The notes under the pieces are model-generated. The model was not told the origin of the DNA. It ran no database searches and saw only the letters and a list, made by a program, of their open reading frames with translations. Below, piece by piece: positions 8,315 to 16,523 of a stretch of 42,395 nt of DNA (its first letter is position 1; every line of letters starts with the position of its first letter). The translations under genes were made by a program, and so were the position numbers. This DNA is from CAZYQW01 sp964649825 (GTDB taxonomy: Bacteria > Planctomycetota > B15-G4 > JADJEK01): assembly GCA_964649825.1 (NCBI GenBank), contig CAZYQW010000111.1:1-42395 (forward strand), written 5' to 3'.

Positions 8315-9496
8315 ATGCCCCATGCAGTCATCGTCAGCGCCACCCGGACCCCGATGGGTCGGTTCCAGGGCGCCTTCGCGTCCCTCCGTGCGCCGGAGCT
8401 CGGCGCGATCGCGATCGAAGAGGCGCTGAAGCGCGCCAGGGTCGAGAAAGGGGACGTCGAGGAGGTGATCTTCGGTCACGTGCTCCAGGCCGGGGTCGGG
8501 CAGAACCCGGCTCGCCAGGCGGCGCGCCGCGCCGGCGTCCCGGACTCGGTCGGGTCGGTGACGATCAACAAGGTTTGCGGCTCGGGGCTGAAGGCGGTGA
8601 TGCTCGCCGCGCAGGCGATCCGCGCCGGCGACGCCAAGGTGCTCGTCGCGGGCGGCATGGAGTCGATGACGAACGCGCCGTACCTGCTCCCGTCCGGTCG
8701 CGCGGGAGCGCGCCTTGGCCACACCCAGCTCCTCGACGCGATCGTCCACGACGGGCTGTGGGAGATCTACCACGACTACCACATGGGAAACACCGCGGAG
8801 AACGTGGCCGAGCGCTACGAGATCTCGCGCGAGATGCAGGACGAGTTCGCCGTCCGGTCGCAGCAACGCGCGGTCGCGGCGTGGGAGGCCGGGAAGTTCG
8901 ACGAGGAGATCGTTCCCGTCGCCGTGCCGCAGCGGAAGGGCGACCCGATCGTCGTCGCCCGGGACGAGGGTCCCCGCGCCGACGCGACGGCCGCCGGGCT
9001 CGGCAAGCTGCGCCCCGCGTTCAAGAAGGACGGCACGGTGACCCCGGGCAACGCGTCGACGATCAACGACGGCGCGGCGGCGGTCGTCGTGATGGAGGAG
9101 AAGGAGGCCGAGCGCCGCGGGCTCACCCCGCTCGCGCGGATCACCGGCTACGCGACGGGCGGCACGGCGCCCGAGTGGGTGATGATGGCGCCGGTCGAGG
9201 CGGTGAAGAACCTGAGCCGGAGGAACGGGCTCGAGGTCGCCGACTATGGGCTGATCGAGGTGAACGAGGCGTTCGCGGCGGCGGCGGTCGCGGTCGGGCG
9301 CGAGTGCGGCTTCGACGCCGAGCGGACGAACGTGAACGGCGGCGCGATCGCGCTCGGCCACCCGATCGGCGCGTCGGGCTGCCGCATCCTCGTCACGCTG
9401 CTCCACGCGATGGTCGATCGGAGCGTGAAGACCGGCCTCGCCACCCTCTGCCTCGGCGGCGGCAACGCCGTCGCGCTGTCCGTCGACCGCGGTTGA
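8315..9496 (+). CDS. Thiolase (acetyl-CoA acetyltransferase)
   Basis: The 393-residue protein is a full-length thiolase that condenses or cleaves acyl-CoA with acetyl-CoA. The nucleophilic Cys88 lies in NKVCGSG, the His of GHPIGASG is near residue 349, and the second catalytic Cys is near 379 in LCLGGG. NEAF and NVNGGAIALGHP signatures are present. The start ATG at 8315 follows a GGAGA with good spacing; upstream in-frame codons give a non-conserved tail. It opens a plus-strand operon continuing with 3-hydroxyacyl-CoA dehydrogenase 49 bases downstream. The family includes biosynthetic (acetoacetyl-CoA forming) and degradative members; the context of two dehydrogenases favours acyl-CoA breakdown or an acetoacetyl/butyryl-CoA cycle. 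Confidence 0.95.
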   Translation: MPHAVIVSATRTPMGRFQGAFASLRAPELGAIAIEEALKRARVEKGDVEEVIFGHVLQAGVGQNPARQAARRAGVPDSVGSVTINKVCGSGLKAVMLAAQAIRAGDAKVLVAGGMESMTNAPYLLPSGRAGARLGHTQLLDAIVHDGLWEIYHDYHMGNTAENVAERYEISREMQDEFAVRSQQRAVAAWEAGKFDEEIVPVAVPQRKGDPIVVARDEGPRADATAAGLGKLRPAFKKDGTVTPGNASTINDGAAAVVVMEEKEAERRGLTPLARITGYATGGTAPEWVMMAPVEAVKNLSRRNGLEVADYGLIEVNEAFAAAAVAVGRECGFDAERTNVNGGAIALGHPIGASGCRILVTLLHAMVDRSVKTGLATLCLGGGNAVALSVDRG

Positions 9497-9545
9497 TCCG
9501 CCCCCACGCCCGGGCCAACGAGCAACGAACACGGAGAGGGATTCC

Positions 9546-10403
9546 ATGACGCACCTGAAGAGCGTCGGTGTCGTCGGCGCCGGCACCATGGGGAACGGCA
9601 TCGCCCAGGTCTTCGCGACCCGCGGCTTCGAGGTCACCCTCGTCGAGGTGGACGACGCGACGCTGAACCGCGGCATGGCGTCGATCGAGAAGAGCCTCGG
9701 CAAGCTCGAGGCGAAGGGGCGGCTCGGCGACCAGACCGCCGCGGCGGTGCTCGCGCGGCTGAAGAAGTCGGTCCAGCTCACCGACCTCGCCGCCTGCGAC
9801 CTGATCGTCGAGGCGATCACCGAGCGCGAGTCGATCAAGCTCGAGGTTTGGCGCGAGATCGACCGCATCGCGAAGAGGGACGCGATCTTCGCCTCGAACA
9901 CCTCATCGATCTCGATCACGCGGATCGCGGCGGCGACGTCGCGCGCCGACCGTTTCATCGGGATGCACTTCATGAATCCCGTGCCGCTCATGAAGCTGAT
10001 CGAGGTGATCCGCGGTTACGACACGTCCGACGCGACGCTCGCCACGATCCTGGCGCTCTCCGAGACGCTGGGCAAGACGCCGGTCCAGGCGAACGACTAC
10101 CCCGGCTTCGTGGCGAATCGCATCCTGATGCCGATGATCAACGAGGCCGTGTTCGCGCTGATGGAGGGCGTGGCGAAGGCCGAAGCGATCGACGAGATCA
10201 TGAAGCTCGGCCTGGCGCACCCGATGGGGCCGCTCCGCCTCGCGGATTTCATCGGCCTCGATACATGCCTGGCGATCCTCGAGGTGCTCCACCGCGAACT
10301 CGGGGACGACAAGTACCGCCCATGTCCGTTGCTGCGCAAGCTCGTCGAGGCGGGTCACCTCGGCGACAAGACGGGGCGCGGGTTCTACCCCCACGACCGC
10401 TGA
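9546..10403 (+). CDS. 3-hydroxyacyl-CoA (3-hydroxybutyryl-CoA) dehydrogenase
   Basis: The 285-residue protein is a single-domain-pair 3-hydroxyacyl-CoA dehydrogenase of the length typical for 3-hydroxybutyryl-CoA dehydrogenase. The NAD motif GAGTMG lies at 11-16, SNTSS and the catalytic MHFMNPVPLMKLIE (His-Asn with the following Glu) are in place, and the C-terminal helical domain ends in GDKTGRGFY. It oxidises 3-hydroxyacyl-CoA to 3-ketoacyl-CoA with NAD+, feeding the thiolase just upstream. ATG 9546 has a GGAGAGGG Shine-Dalgarno. The next gene, acyl-CoA dehydrogenase, begins 17 bases after its stop. A second gene of this family lies at 21559. Confidence 0.95.
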   Translation: MTHLKSVGVVGAGTMGNGIAQVFATRGFEVTLVEVDDATLNRGMASIEKSLGKLEAKGRLGDQTAAAVLARLKKSVQLTDLAACDLIVEAITERESIKLEVWREIDRIAKRDAIFASNTSSISITRIAAATSRADRFIGMHFMNPVPLMKLIEVIRGYDTSDATLATILALSETLGKTPVQANDYPGFVANRILMPMINEAVFALMEGVAKAEAIDEIMKLGLAHPMGPLRLADFIGLDTCLAILEVLHRELGDDKYRPCPLLRKLVEAGHLGDKTGRGFYPHDR

Positions 10404-10420
10404 TCGAAAGCCGAGGCTCG

Positions 10421-11575
10421 ATGGACTTCAACCTGCCCGACGAGCACCAGGCGCTCCAGGCCGCGGTGCGGAGGTTCGCCGACGAGGAGATCCGCCCCGT
10501 CGCCGACGAACACGACCGCGCGGGTCGGTTTCCGCTCGCGCTGGTCAAGAAGGCGGGAGCGCTCGGTTTCCTCGGCGTCACCCTCCCGAAGAAGTACGGC
10601 GGGACCGATCTCGGCAACCTCGGCGGATCGATCGTGACCGAGGAGATTTCGCGCGCCTGCGCTTCGACCGGCGTCACGGTGTCGGTGCACAACTCGCTCG
10701 TCGGCACGCCGATCCGCAAGTTCGGGACTCCGGAGCAGAAGCGGCGCTACCTGCCGAGGCTCGCGAGCGGCGAGTGGTTCGGCGCCTACGCCTTGACCGA
10801 GGCGAACGCAGGGTCGGACGCTGCGAATCAATCGACGCGTGCCGAGAAGCGCGGCGACCGCTACGTCCTGAACGGAACGAAGATGTGGATCACGACCGGG
10901 GCGTACGCCGACCTGTTCGTGGTCTTCGCGCGCACCTCCCTCGAGGATCCGAAGAAGAAGGCGCGCGGAGTGACGGCGTTCCTCGTCGAGAAGACGTTCC
11001 CCGGCATTCGCCCCGGCAAGCACGAGGAGAAGCTCGGGATCCGCGCGTCGTCGACGACCGAGCTCGTCCTCGAGGACTGCGAGGTGCCGGAAGAGAACGT
11101 GCTCGGGGAGGTCGGGCGCGGATTCCGGATCGCGATGGACACGCTCGACGGCGGGCGGATCGGCATCGGCTCCCAGGCGCTCGGGATCGCCGAGGCCTGC
11201 CTCGAGGCCTCGCTCTCGTACGCGGAGCGGCGCGAGCAGTTCCAGCGGCCGATCGCCGCGTTCCAGGCGATCCAGTGGAAGCTCGCGGAGATGGCGACGG
11301 ACATCGAGGCGGCGCGTCTGCTCGTGCGGCGCGCGGCGTGGCTGCGCGACCGCGGGGAGCCGTGTTCGCTCGCCGCGTCGATGGCGAAGCTGCACGCCTC
11401 GGTGATGGCGAACCGAGCCGCGGAGGAGGCGGTCCAGATCCACGGCGGCATCGGATACACGCGCGAGTACCCGGTCGAGCGGTTCATGCGCGACGCGCGC
11501 ATCACCGAGATCTACGAGGGGACCACGGAGATCCAGCACCTCGTCATCGCGCGTCAGCTTTTGAACTCGCGGTGA
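10421..11575 (+). CDS. Acyl-CoA dehydrogenase (short-chain type)
   Basis: The 384-residue flavoprotein catalyses alpha,beta-dehydrogenation of acyl-CoA and passes electrons to ETF. It shows the FAD-contact signatures YALTEANAGSDA and WITTGAYAD and, near the C-terminus, IYEGTTEIQ, whose first Glu is the usual catalytic base of the butyryl/short-chain group. IHGGIGYTREYPVERFMRDARI is also conserved. The ATG at 10421 gives the standard MDFNLPDEH start. Its TGA overlaps a GTG in the next frame (GTGA at 11572-11575), which may start the downstream MeaB-like gene. Substrate length cannot be set from sequence; the mutase downstream makes isobutyryl- or butyryl-CoA plausible. Confidence 0.95.
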   Translation: MDFNLPDEHQALQAAVRRFADEEIRPVADEHDRAGRFPLALVKKAGALGFLGVTLPKKYGGTDLGNLGGSIVTEEISRACASTGVTVSVHNSLVGTPIRKFGTPEQKRRYLPRLASGEWFGAYALTEANAGSDAANQSTRAEKRGDRYVLNGTKMWITTGAYADLFVVFARTSLEDPKKKARGVTAFLVEKTFPGIRPGKHEEKLGIRASSTTELVLEDCEVPEENVLGEVGRGFRIAMDTLDGGRIGIGSQALGIAEACLEASLSYAERREQFQRPIAAFQAIQWKLAEMATDIEAARLLVRRAAWLRDRGEPCSLAASMAKLHASVMANRAAEEAVQIHGGIGYTREYPVERFMRDARITEIYEGTTEIQHLVIARQLLNSR

Positions 11576-11595
11576 CCCGGCACGTGGTCGACGCA

Positions 11596-12570
11596 ATGGA
11601 TCTCTTGGATCGTGCCCTGGCGAACGACCGGCGGGCCCTTTCCCGCCTCCTGACCTGCGCCGAGAACCGCGATCCGTCGTTCGCCGCCGTCCACTCGCGG
11701 CTGTTTCCGCGGATCGGCCGCGCGATCCGGGTCGGCTTCACCGGCCCGCCCGGCGCGGGGAAGAGCACGTTGGTCGAGGCGTACGTGATGTGCCGCCGCG
11801 AGCAGGGCGAGACCGTCGCGGTGGTCTGCGTCGACCCGACGAGCCCGTTCTCGGGCGGTGCCCTCCTCGGCGATCGGGTCCGGATGAGCCGGGTCGCGAT
11901 GGATCCCGGCTGCTTCGTGCGGTCGATGGCGAGCCGCGGGTCGTTCGGCGGACTTGCGCGGATGACCGACGAGGTGGCGGACGTCTTCGACGCGGCCGGT
12001 TATGATCGGGTCGTCTTGGAGACGGTCGGCGTCGGCCAATCCGAGATCGATGTCGCGCGATCCGCGGACGTCACCGTCGTGGTCCTCGTGCCGGGCGCCG
12101 GCGACGCGGTCCAGGCGATGAAAGCCGGGCTCATGGAGATCGCCGATGTCTTCGTCGTGAACAAGGCGGATCGTCCCGGCGTGGAGCGGGTGGTCGCCGA
12201 GCTCGAAGAGATGCTTCACCTCCGCTCCAGCGAGAGTCGCACGCCCGCGATCGTGCAGACCGTCGCGAAGAATGGAGAGGGCGTGACCGAGCTCGACCGA
12301 TGCATCGAGGCCCACGTGGCGGAGATCCGAGCGTCCGGCGAGCTGGAACGGAAGCGCAGAGCGCACGTGGCGCTGAAGGTCCGCCGCATCGTCGAGGATC
12401 GGCTCCGTCGCGAGCTCTTCGACGGGCGTGGGCTCGACGCACGTGTGCACGAGGCTCTGGCCGAGATGGCGGGTCGTTCGCCCTACGAGGTCGCGGCGTC
12501 GTTGGTCGACGAGGCGGGCCTGCTCGTCAGGCCCCGCTCCGCGGCTCCTGACGACGAAGCGGATCGTTAG
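11596..12570 (+). CDS. meaB: MeaB/ArgK-family GTPase, chaperone of the B12-dependent mutase
   Basis: The protein (324 residues from ATG 11596) is a G3E-type P-loop GTPase. The Walker A is GPPGAGKST, then DPTSPFSGGALLGDRVRM, the Walker B/switch ETVGVGQSE, and NKAD for guanine recognition. MeaB gates cofactor loading and protects acyl-CoA mutases from inactivation. Its place directly before the mutase large-subunit gene supports that role. The start is uncertain: GTG 11572 overlaps the acyl-CoA dehydrogenase stop and would add eight residues, and GTG 11584 is also in frame. No clear Shine-Dalgarno decides between them; ATG was chosen because MDLLDRAL resembles the usual N-terminus. Confidence 0.92.
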   Translation: MDLLDRALANDRRALSRLLTCAENRDPSFAAVHSRLFPRIGRAIRVGFTGPPGAGKSTLVEAYVMCRREQGETVAVVCVDPTSPFSGGALLGDRVRMSRVAMDPGCFVRSMASRGSFGGLARMTDEVADVFDAAGYDRVVLETVGVGQSEIDVARSADVTVVVLVPGAGDAVQAMKAGLMEIADVFVVNKADRPGVERVVAELEEMLHLRSSESRTPAIVQTVAKNGEGVTELDRCIEAHVAEIRASGELERKRRAHVALKVRRIVEDRLRRELFDGRGLDARVHEALAEMAGRSPYEVAASLVDEAGLLVRPRSAAPDDEADR

Positions 12571-12661
12571 CGAGCCGGCGGACGAGTCCCCGGCGAGCGG
12601 ATGAGAGAATGTGCGAGCTCGATCGTCGAGCGATGAACGTGAGACAACGGAGGATGAGCGC

Positions 12662-14335
12662 GTGACGACGTCGAACCGAACCGGTGAGAGCGATGCGACC
12701 GCGGCCGCGGGTCCGTCGAGGACGCGTGAGGCGGGCGAGCTGCACCAACGCGAGACGCGCTTCAGGAGCCTCTCCGGAAACGAGCTGAAGCCGTACTACA
12801 CCTCGGCCGACGTGAAGGACCAGGACGAGAAGCGCGACCTCGGCGAGCCGGGGAGCTATCCGTTCACGCGGGGCATCCACCAGACGATGTATCGGGGGAG
12901 GACCTGGACGATGCGTCAGTTCGCCGGCTTCGGCACGGCGCGCGAGACGAACGAGCGCTTCCACTATCTGTTGCGGAACGGACAGACCGGGCTCTCGGTC
13001 GCGTTCGACTTCCCGACGATCACGGGCTACGACTCCGACGACTCGATGTCCGAAGGCGAGGTCGGGCGCTGCGGCGTCGCCATCTCCTCGCTCGCCGACA
13101 TGGAGACGCTGTTCGAGGGGATCCCGCTCGATCAGGTCTCGACGTCGATGACGATCAACGGCCCCGCCGCCGTGCTGCTCGCGTTCTACCTCGCGGTGGC
13201 GAGGAAGCAGCACGTGCCGTTCGACAAGCTGCGCGGCACCACTCAGAACGACGTGCTGAAGGAATACATGGCGCAGAAGTCGTGGTGCTTCCCGCCGCTC
13301 CCGTCGATGCGCGTGGTCACCGACATCATCGAGTACTCGACCGAGCACGTGCCGCAGTGGAACACGATCTCGATCTCGGGCTACCACATCCGTGAAGCGG
13401 GATCGACCGCGGTCCAGGAGCTCGCCTTCACGCTGGCCAACGGGTTCGCGTACGTGGAGCGTGGCATCGAGGTAGGGCTCGACGTCAACCGCTTCGCGCC
13501 TCGGTTGTCGTTCTTCTTCAACGCCCACCTCGACTTCTTCGAGGAGATCGCGAAGTACCGGGCCGCGCGGCGGATCTGGGCGCGACGGATGAAGGAGCGC
13601 TACGGGGCGACGAATCCCAAGGCGTGGCTGCTCCGTTTCCATACGCAGACGGCGGGAGTCTCGCTCACGGCGCAGCAGCCGGAGAACAACATCGTCCGCA
13701 CCGCGTGCGAGGCGCTGGCCGCCGTGCTTGGCGGGACCCAATCGCTCCACACCAACTCGATGGACGAGACCCTGGCCCTGCCGACCGAGAAAGCGGTGAA
13801 GATCGCGCTCCGGACGCAGCAGGTCCTCGCGCACGAGATCGGCGTGGCCAACGTCGCCGACCCGCTCGCGGGCTCGTACTACGTGGAGGCCCTGACCAAC
13901 CAGATGGAGGAGGAGGCCGAGGAGATCTTCCGCAAGATCGAGGCGATGGGAGGCGTGATCGCGGGGATCGAGAATGGCTACTTCCAGCGCGAGATCGCCC
14001 GCTCCGCGTACCGGCTCCAGCAGGAGATGGATCGCGAGGAACGGGTCGTGGTCGGCGTCAACCGCTTCGTCGACGAGGACGGGGACAAGCTCGAGACCCT
14101 GCGAATCGATCCGAGGTCCGAGGGCGACCAGAAGGACCGGCTGCGCGAGCTGCGGCGAACCCGGGACTCCGCGCGGGTGGACGCGTGCCTCGGGCGGCTG
14201 AGGCTCGCGGCCCGCGATGGTGACAACTTGATGCCACATCTCGTCGAGGGCTCGCTTGCGTACGCGACGCTTGGCGAGATGATCGGTACCCTCAAGGAGG
14301 AGTTCGGCGAGTACCATGAGCCGCCGATGTTCTGA
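12662..14335 (+). CDS. B12-dependent acyl-CoA mutase, large (substrate-binding) subunit
   Basis: The 557-residue protein is the TIM-barrel subunit of a two-subunit mutase of the methylmalonyl-CoA/isobutyryl-CoA mutase family; the cobalamin domain is a separate gene (14414-14830). Conserved blocks include YPFTRGIHQTMYRGR, WTMRQFAGFGTA, GLSVAFDFPT, TSMTINGPAA, GTTQND, ISISGYHIREAG and QSLHTNSMDE. The Tyr89 position of methylmalonyl-CoA mutase is Tyr here (residue 77), but the Arg207 that binds the substrate carboxylate is Gln (residue 205, in EYMAQKSW), as in isobutyryl-CoA mutase. Isobutyryl-CoA or a similar non-carboxylated acyl-CoA is therefore more likely than methylmalonyl-CoA. Start GTG 12662 has a GGAGGA eight bases upstream; an in-frame GTG at 12611 lacks one. 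Confidence 0.93.
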   Translation: MTTSNRTGESDATAAAGPSRTREAGELHQRETRFRSLSGNELKPYYTSADVKDQDEKRDLGEPGSYPFTRGIHQTMYRGRTWTMRQFAGFGTARETNERFHYLLRNGQTGLSVAFDFPTITGYDSDDSMSEGEVGRCGVAISSLADMETLFEGIPLDQVSTSMTINGPAAVLLAFYLAVARKQHVPFDKLRGTTQNDVLKEYMAQKSWCFPPLPSMRVVTDIIEYSTEHVPQWNTISISGYHIREAGSTAVQELAFTLANGFAYVERGIEVGLDVNRFAPRLSFFFNAHLDFFEEIAKYRAARRIWARRMKERYGATNPKAWLLRFHTQTAGVSLTAQQPENNIVRTACEALAAVLGGTQSLHTNSMDETLALPTEKAVKIALRTQQVLAHEIGVANVADPLAGSYYVEALTNQMEEEAEEIFRKIEAMGGVIAGIENGYFQREIARSAYRLQQEMDREERVVVGVNRFVDEDGDKLETLRIDPRSEGDQKDRLRELRRTRDSARVDACLGRLRLAARDGDNLMPHLVEGSLAYATLGEMIGTLKEEFGEYHEPPMF

Positions 14336-14413
14336 CCGGACGCTTCCACCCCCGCCGGATCGACCAGGAACCCAAACAGGGACCTTGCAGAGACCATCCA
14401 GAATGGGTTCGAG

Positions 14414-14830
14414 ATGACCGAAGAGAGAATCCGCGTACTGGTGGCGAAGCCCGGACTGGACGGGCATGACCGCGGAGCGAAGGTCGTCGCCGCCGGTCTG
14501 CGCGACGCCGGGATCGAGGTGATCTACACCGGGCTGCACCAGACGGCCGAGATGATCGTCGAGGCGGCGCTGCAGGAGGACGTGGACGCCGTCGGTCTGT
14601 CGATCCTCTCCGGAGCGCACATGACGCTCCTGCCGAAGGTGAAGCGCTTGCTCGACGAGCGGGGCGGCGAGGACATCCTCGTCACCGGCGGCGGGATCAT
14701 CCCGGAGGAGGACTTGAAGGAGTTGTCGAGCCTCGGCATCGGCCGGCTCTTCGGTCCCGGCACGCCGATCGTCGAGATTGCCACGTACATTCGCGAGGAG
14801 GTGTCCAAGCGTCGCACGGCTGAGGCTTGA
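14414..14830 (+). CDS. B12-binding small subunit of the acyl-CoA mutase
   Basis: The 138-residue protein is a stand-alone cobalamin-binding domain. The signature DGHDRG (residues 16-21) supplies the lower-axial histidine, followed by the conserved SxL region (GLSILSGAHM) and the GG turn VTGGGIIPEED. It would pair with the large subunit encoded 78 bases upstream to form the active heteromeric mutase, as in IcmA/IcmB or archaeal methylmalonyl-CoA mutases. The start ATG 14414 gives the family N-terminus MTEERIRVLVAKPGLDGHDRG; the Shine-Dalgarno is weak. A small HTH gene follows after about 100 bases. Confidence 0.95.
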   Translation: MTEERIRVLVAKPGLDGHDRGAKVVAAGLRDAGIEVIYTGLHQTAEMIVEAALQEDVDAVGLSILSGAHMTLLPKVKRLLDERGGEDILVTGGGIIPEEDLKELSSLGIGRLFGPGTPIVEIATYIREEVSKRRTAEA

Positions 14831-14927
14831 GCCCCCGGACGTTCGAACTCACGATGAACCCCGCCGCCGGGACGCGAGCCCACGATCGACGCGCGCCGCG
14901 GAAGAGCATTGACGAAGGAGGAGGAGA

Positions 14928-15251
14928 ATGACCGGACCGCGCCCGCCGGAGCCCACCAAGGAGATTCTCAACATCGATGAGGCCGCCGCGTTCCTCGGCG
15001 TGTCGACGAAGACGTTCGCGAAGGTCCTGCGAGACGGAGAGATTCCCGGACGCAAGATCGGCCGCGAGTGGAAGTTCTCGCGTCGCGCGCTGATCGAGTG
15101 GGTCGGAAGCGGACGCTCGCAGGACTTCTTCGACGCCGACGATCGAATGAACGATCGGGAGATCCGGACGCCGGCCGCCGGACGAGCGCCGGTGCGGATG
15201 GCTCGGGTGGCGCGCCACGTCGAGAACGACATGTCGATCGAGGAAGACTGA
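14928..15251 (+). CDS. Small excisionase/MerR-type helix-turn-helix protein
   Basis: The 107-residue protein carries one HTH_17/excisionase-like DNA-binding domain at about residues 12-62: the pattern ILNIDEAAAFLGVSTKTF, then VLRDGEIPGRKIGREWKFSRRALIEW is typical of that family. The remaining ~40 residues are charged and look unstructured, with no effector domain. ATG 14928 is preceded by a strong GGAGGAGGAG. The next acyl-CoA dehydrogenase starts only nine bases after its stop, so it is inside the acyl-CoA operon. There is no integrase or phage gene nearby, so a transcriptional regulator of the operon is more likely than an excisionase; that role is inference. Confidence 0.85.
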   Translation: MTGPRPPEPTKEILNIDEAAAFLGVSTKTFAKVLRDGEIPGRKIGREWKFSRRALIEWVGSGRSQDFFDADDRMNDREIRTPAAGRAPVRMARVARHVENDMSIEED

Positions 15252-15260
15252 GAGGACGCA

Positions 15261-16436
15261 TTGTCGGAAACCGAGACCCAGGGCCACGTCACCCACCTCG
15301 ATCTGAACGAGGAGCAGCTTCTCCTGCGGGAGACGGTCCGGCGCTTCGCCGAGGAGGAGGTCGAACCGCGTGCGGCCAAGATGGACGAGGCGGGCGCGTT
15401 CGATCTCGACCTGTGGGAGCAGATGAAGGAGCTCGGTCTCTGCGGGCTGCCGATCCCCGACGACCTCGGCGGCGCCGGGATGGACGCTCTCTCGTACGTC
15501 ATCGCGATCGAAGAGTTGGCGCGCGCCTGCGGTTCGACCGCTCTGACGCTGGGTGTCCACGTCTCGCTCGGGACCGACCCGATCCTGCGCTTCGGGAACG
15601 AGGAGCAGCGGCGCCGCTACGTTCCCGATCTGGCGGCGGGCGAGCGGATCGCGTCGCTCTGCCTCACCGAGCCGACGGCGGGCTCGGACGCCGGCGGCAC
15701 TCGAACCACCGCCGTGCGCAGGGGCGACCACTACGTCCTGAACGGCACGAAGTCGTTCGTGACGAACGCGAACATCGGCCAGGTCTTCTTCGTGACGGCC
15801 CGTACGTCGGACGAAACGGGCACGGCCGGGATCTCGACGTTCATCGTGGAGAAGGGCTTCCCCGGCTTCCGCGTCGGGCGCTCCCTCGAGAAGCTCGGGA
15901 TGCGCGGCGCCGACTGGGCCGAGGTCATCCTCGACGATTGCCGGGTTCCGGCCGAGAACCTCGTCGGCGAGGAGGGCGGCGGGTTCAAGATCTTCATGAA
16001 GACCGTCGACGCGGGCCGGATCGCGACCGGCGCGCTGGCGCTCGGACTCGCGCAGGGCGCATTCGACCGCGCGGTGAAGTACGCGAAGGAACGAACGACG
16101 TTCGGCAAGCGGATCGCCGATCACCAGGCGATCGGCTTCAAGATCGCCGACATGGCGGTCCGCATCGAGGCGTCGCGGCACCTGGTCTACGAGGCGGCCC
16201 GCCTGCGCGAGGCGGGGCGGCCGCACGGTCTGAAGGCGTCGATGGCGAAGCTGTTCGCCTCCGAGGCAGCGATGCGCGTCACGTACGACGCGATCCAGAT
16301 CCTCGGCGGCTACGGCTACTCGCGCGAGTATCACGTGGAGCGGTTCTGGCGCGACGCCAAGCTTTGCACCATCGGCGAGGGGACGAGCGAAATCCAGCGC
16401 ATCGTGATCTCCAGGAATCTGCTGAAAGAGTCTTGA
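15261..16436 (+). CDS. Acyl-CoA dehydrogenase
   Basis: The 391-residue FAD enzyme is a second acyl-CoA dehydrogenase. It has CLTEPTAGSDAGG and FVTNANIG as FAD and substrate-contact regions, ILGGYGYSREYHVERFWRDAKL, and GEGTSEIQRIVISRNLL containing the catalytic Glu position. The start is TTG at 15261 with an AGAGG just upstream, since no ATG or GTG in frame precedes the conserved LDLNEEQLLLRETVRRFAEEE. It is nine bases downstream of the HTH gene and 87 bases upstream of a thiolase. The first acyl-CoA dehydrogenase (10421) is a distant paralogue, so the two probably act on different acyl chains. Confidence 0.94.
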   Translation: MSETETQGHVTHLDLNEEQLLLRETVRRFAEEEVEPRAAKMDEAGAFDLDLWEQMKELGLCGLPIPDDLGGAGMDALSYVIAIEELARACGSTALTLGVHVSLGTDPILRFGNEEQRRRYVPDLAAGERIASLCLTEPTAGSDAGGTRTTAVRRGDHYVLNGTKSFVTNANIGQVFFVTARTSDETGTAGISTFIVEKGFPGFRVGRSLEKLGMRGADWAEVILDDCRVPAENLVGEEGGGFKIFMKTVDAGRIATGALALGLAQGAFDRAVKYAKERTTFGKRIADHQAIGFKIADMAVRIEASRHLVYEAARLREAGRPHGLKASMAKLFASEAAMRVTYDAIQILGGYGYSREYHVERFWRDAKLCTIGEGTSEIQRIVISRNLLKES

Positions 16437-16523
16437 GGAACGATGCTCGAGGCCCGAGGCTGGTGACGTCTCCGGACCGATGCGTCCGGGCCGTTCGTCA
16501 ATTCCCGCGACCGGAGGTCGCTC

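Noticed and set aside
12611..12661. GTG 12611 as start of the mutase large subunit
   Set aside because: The extra 17 residues are not conserved and lack a Shine-Dalgarno, whereas GTG 12662 has a strong one.
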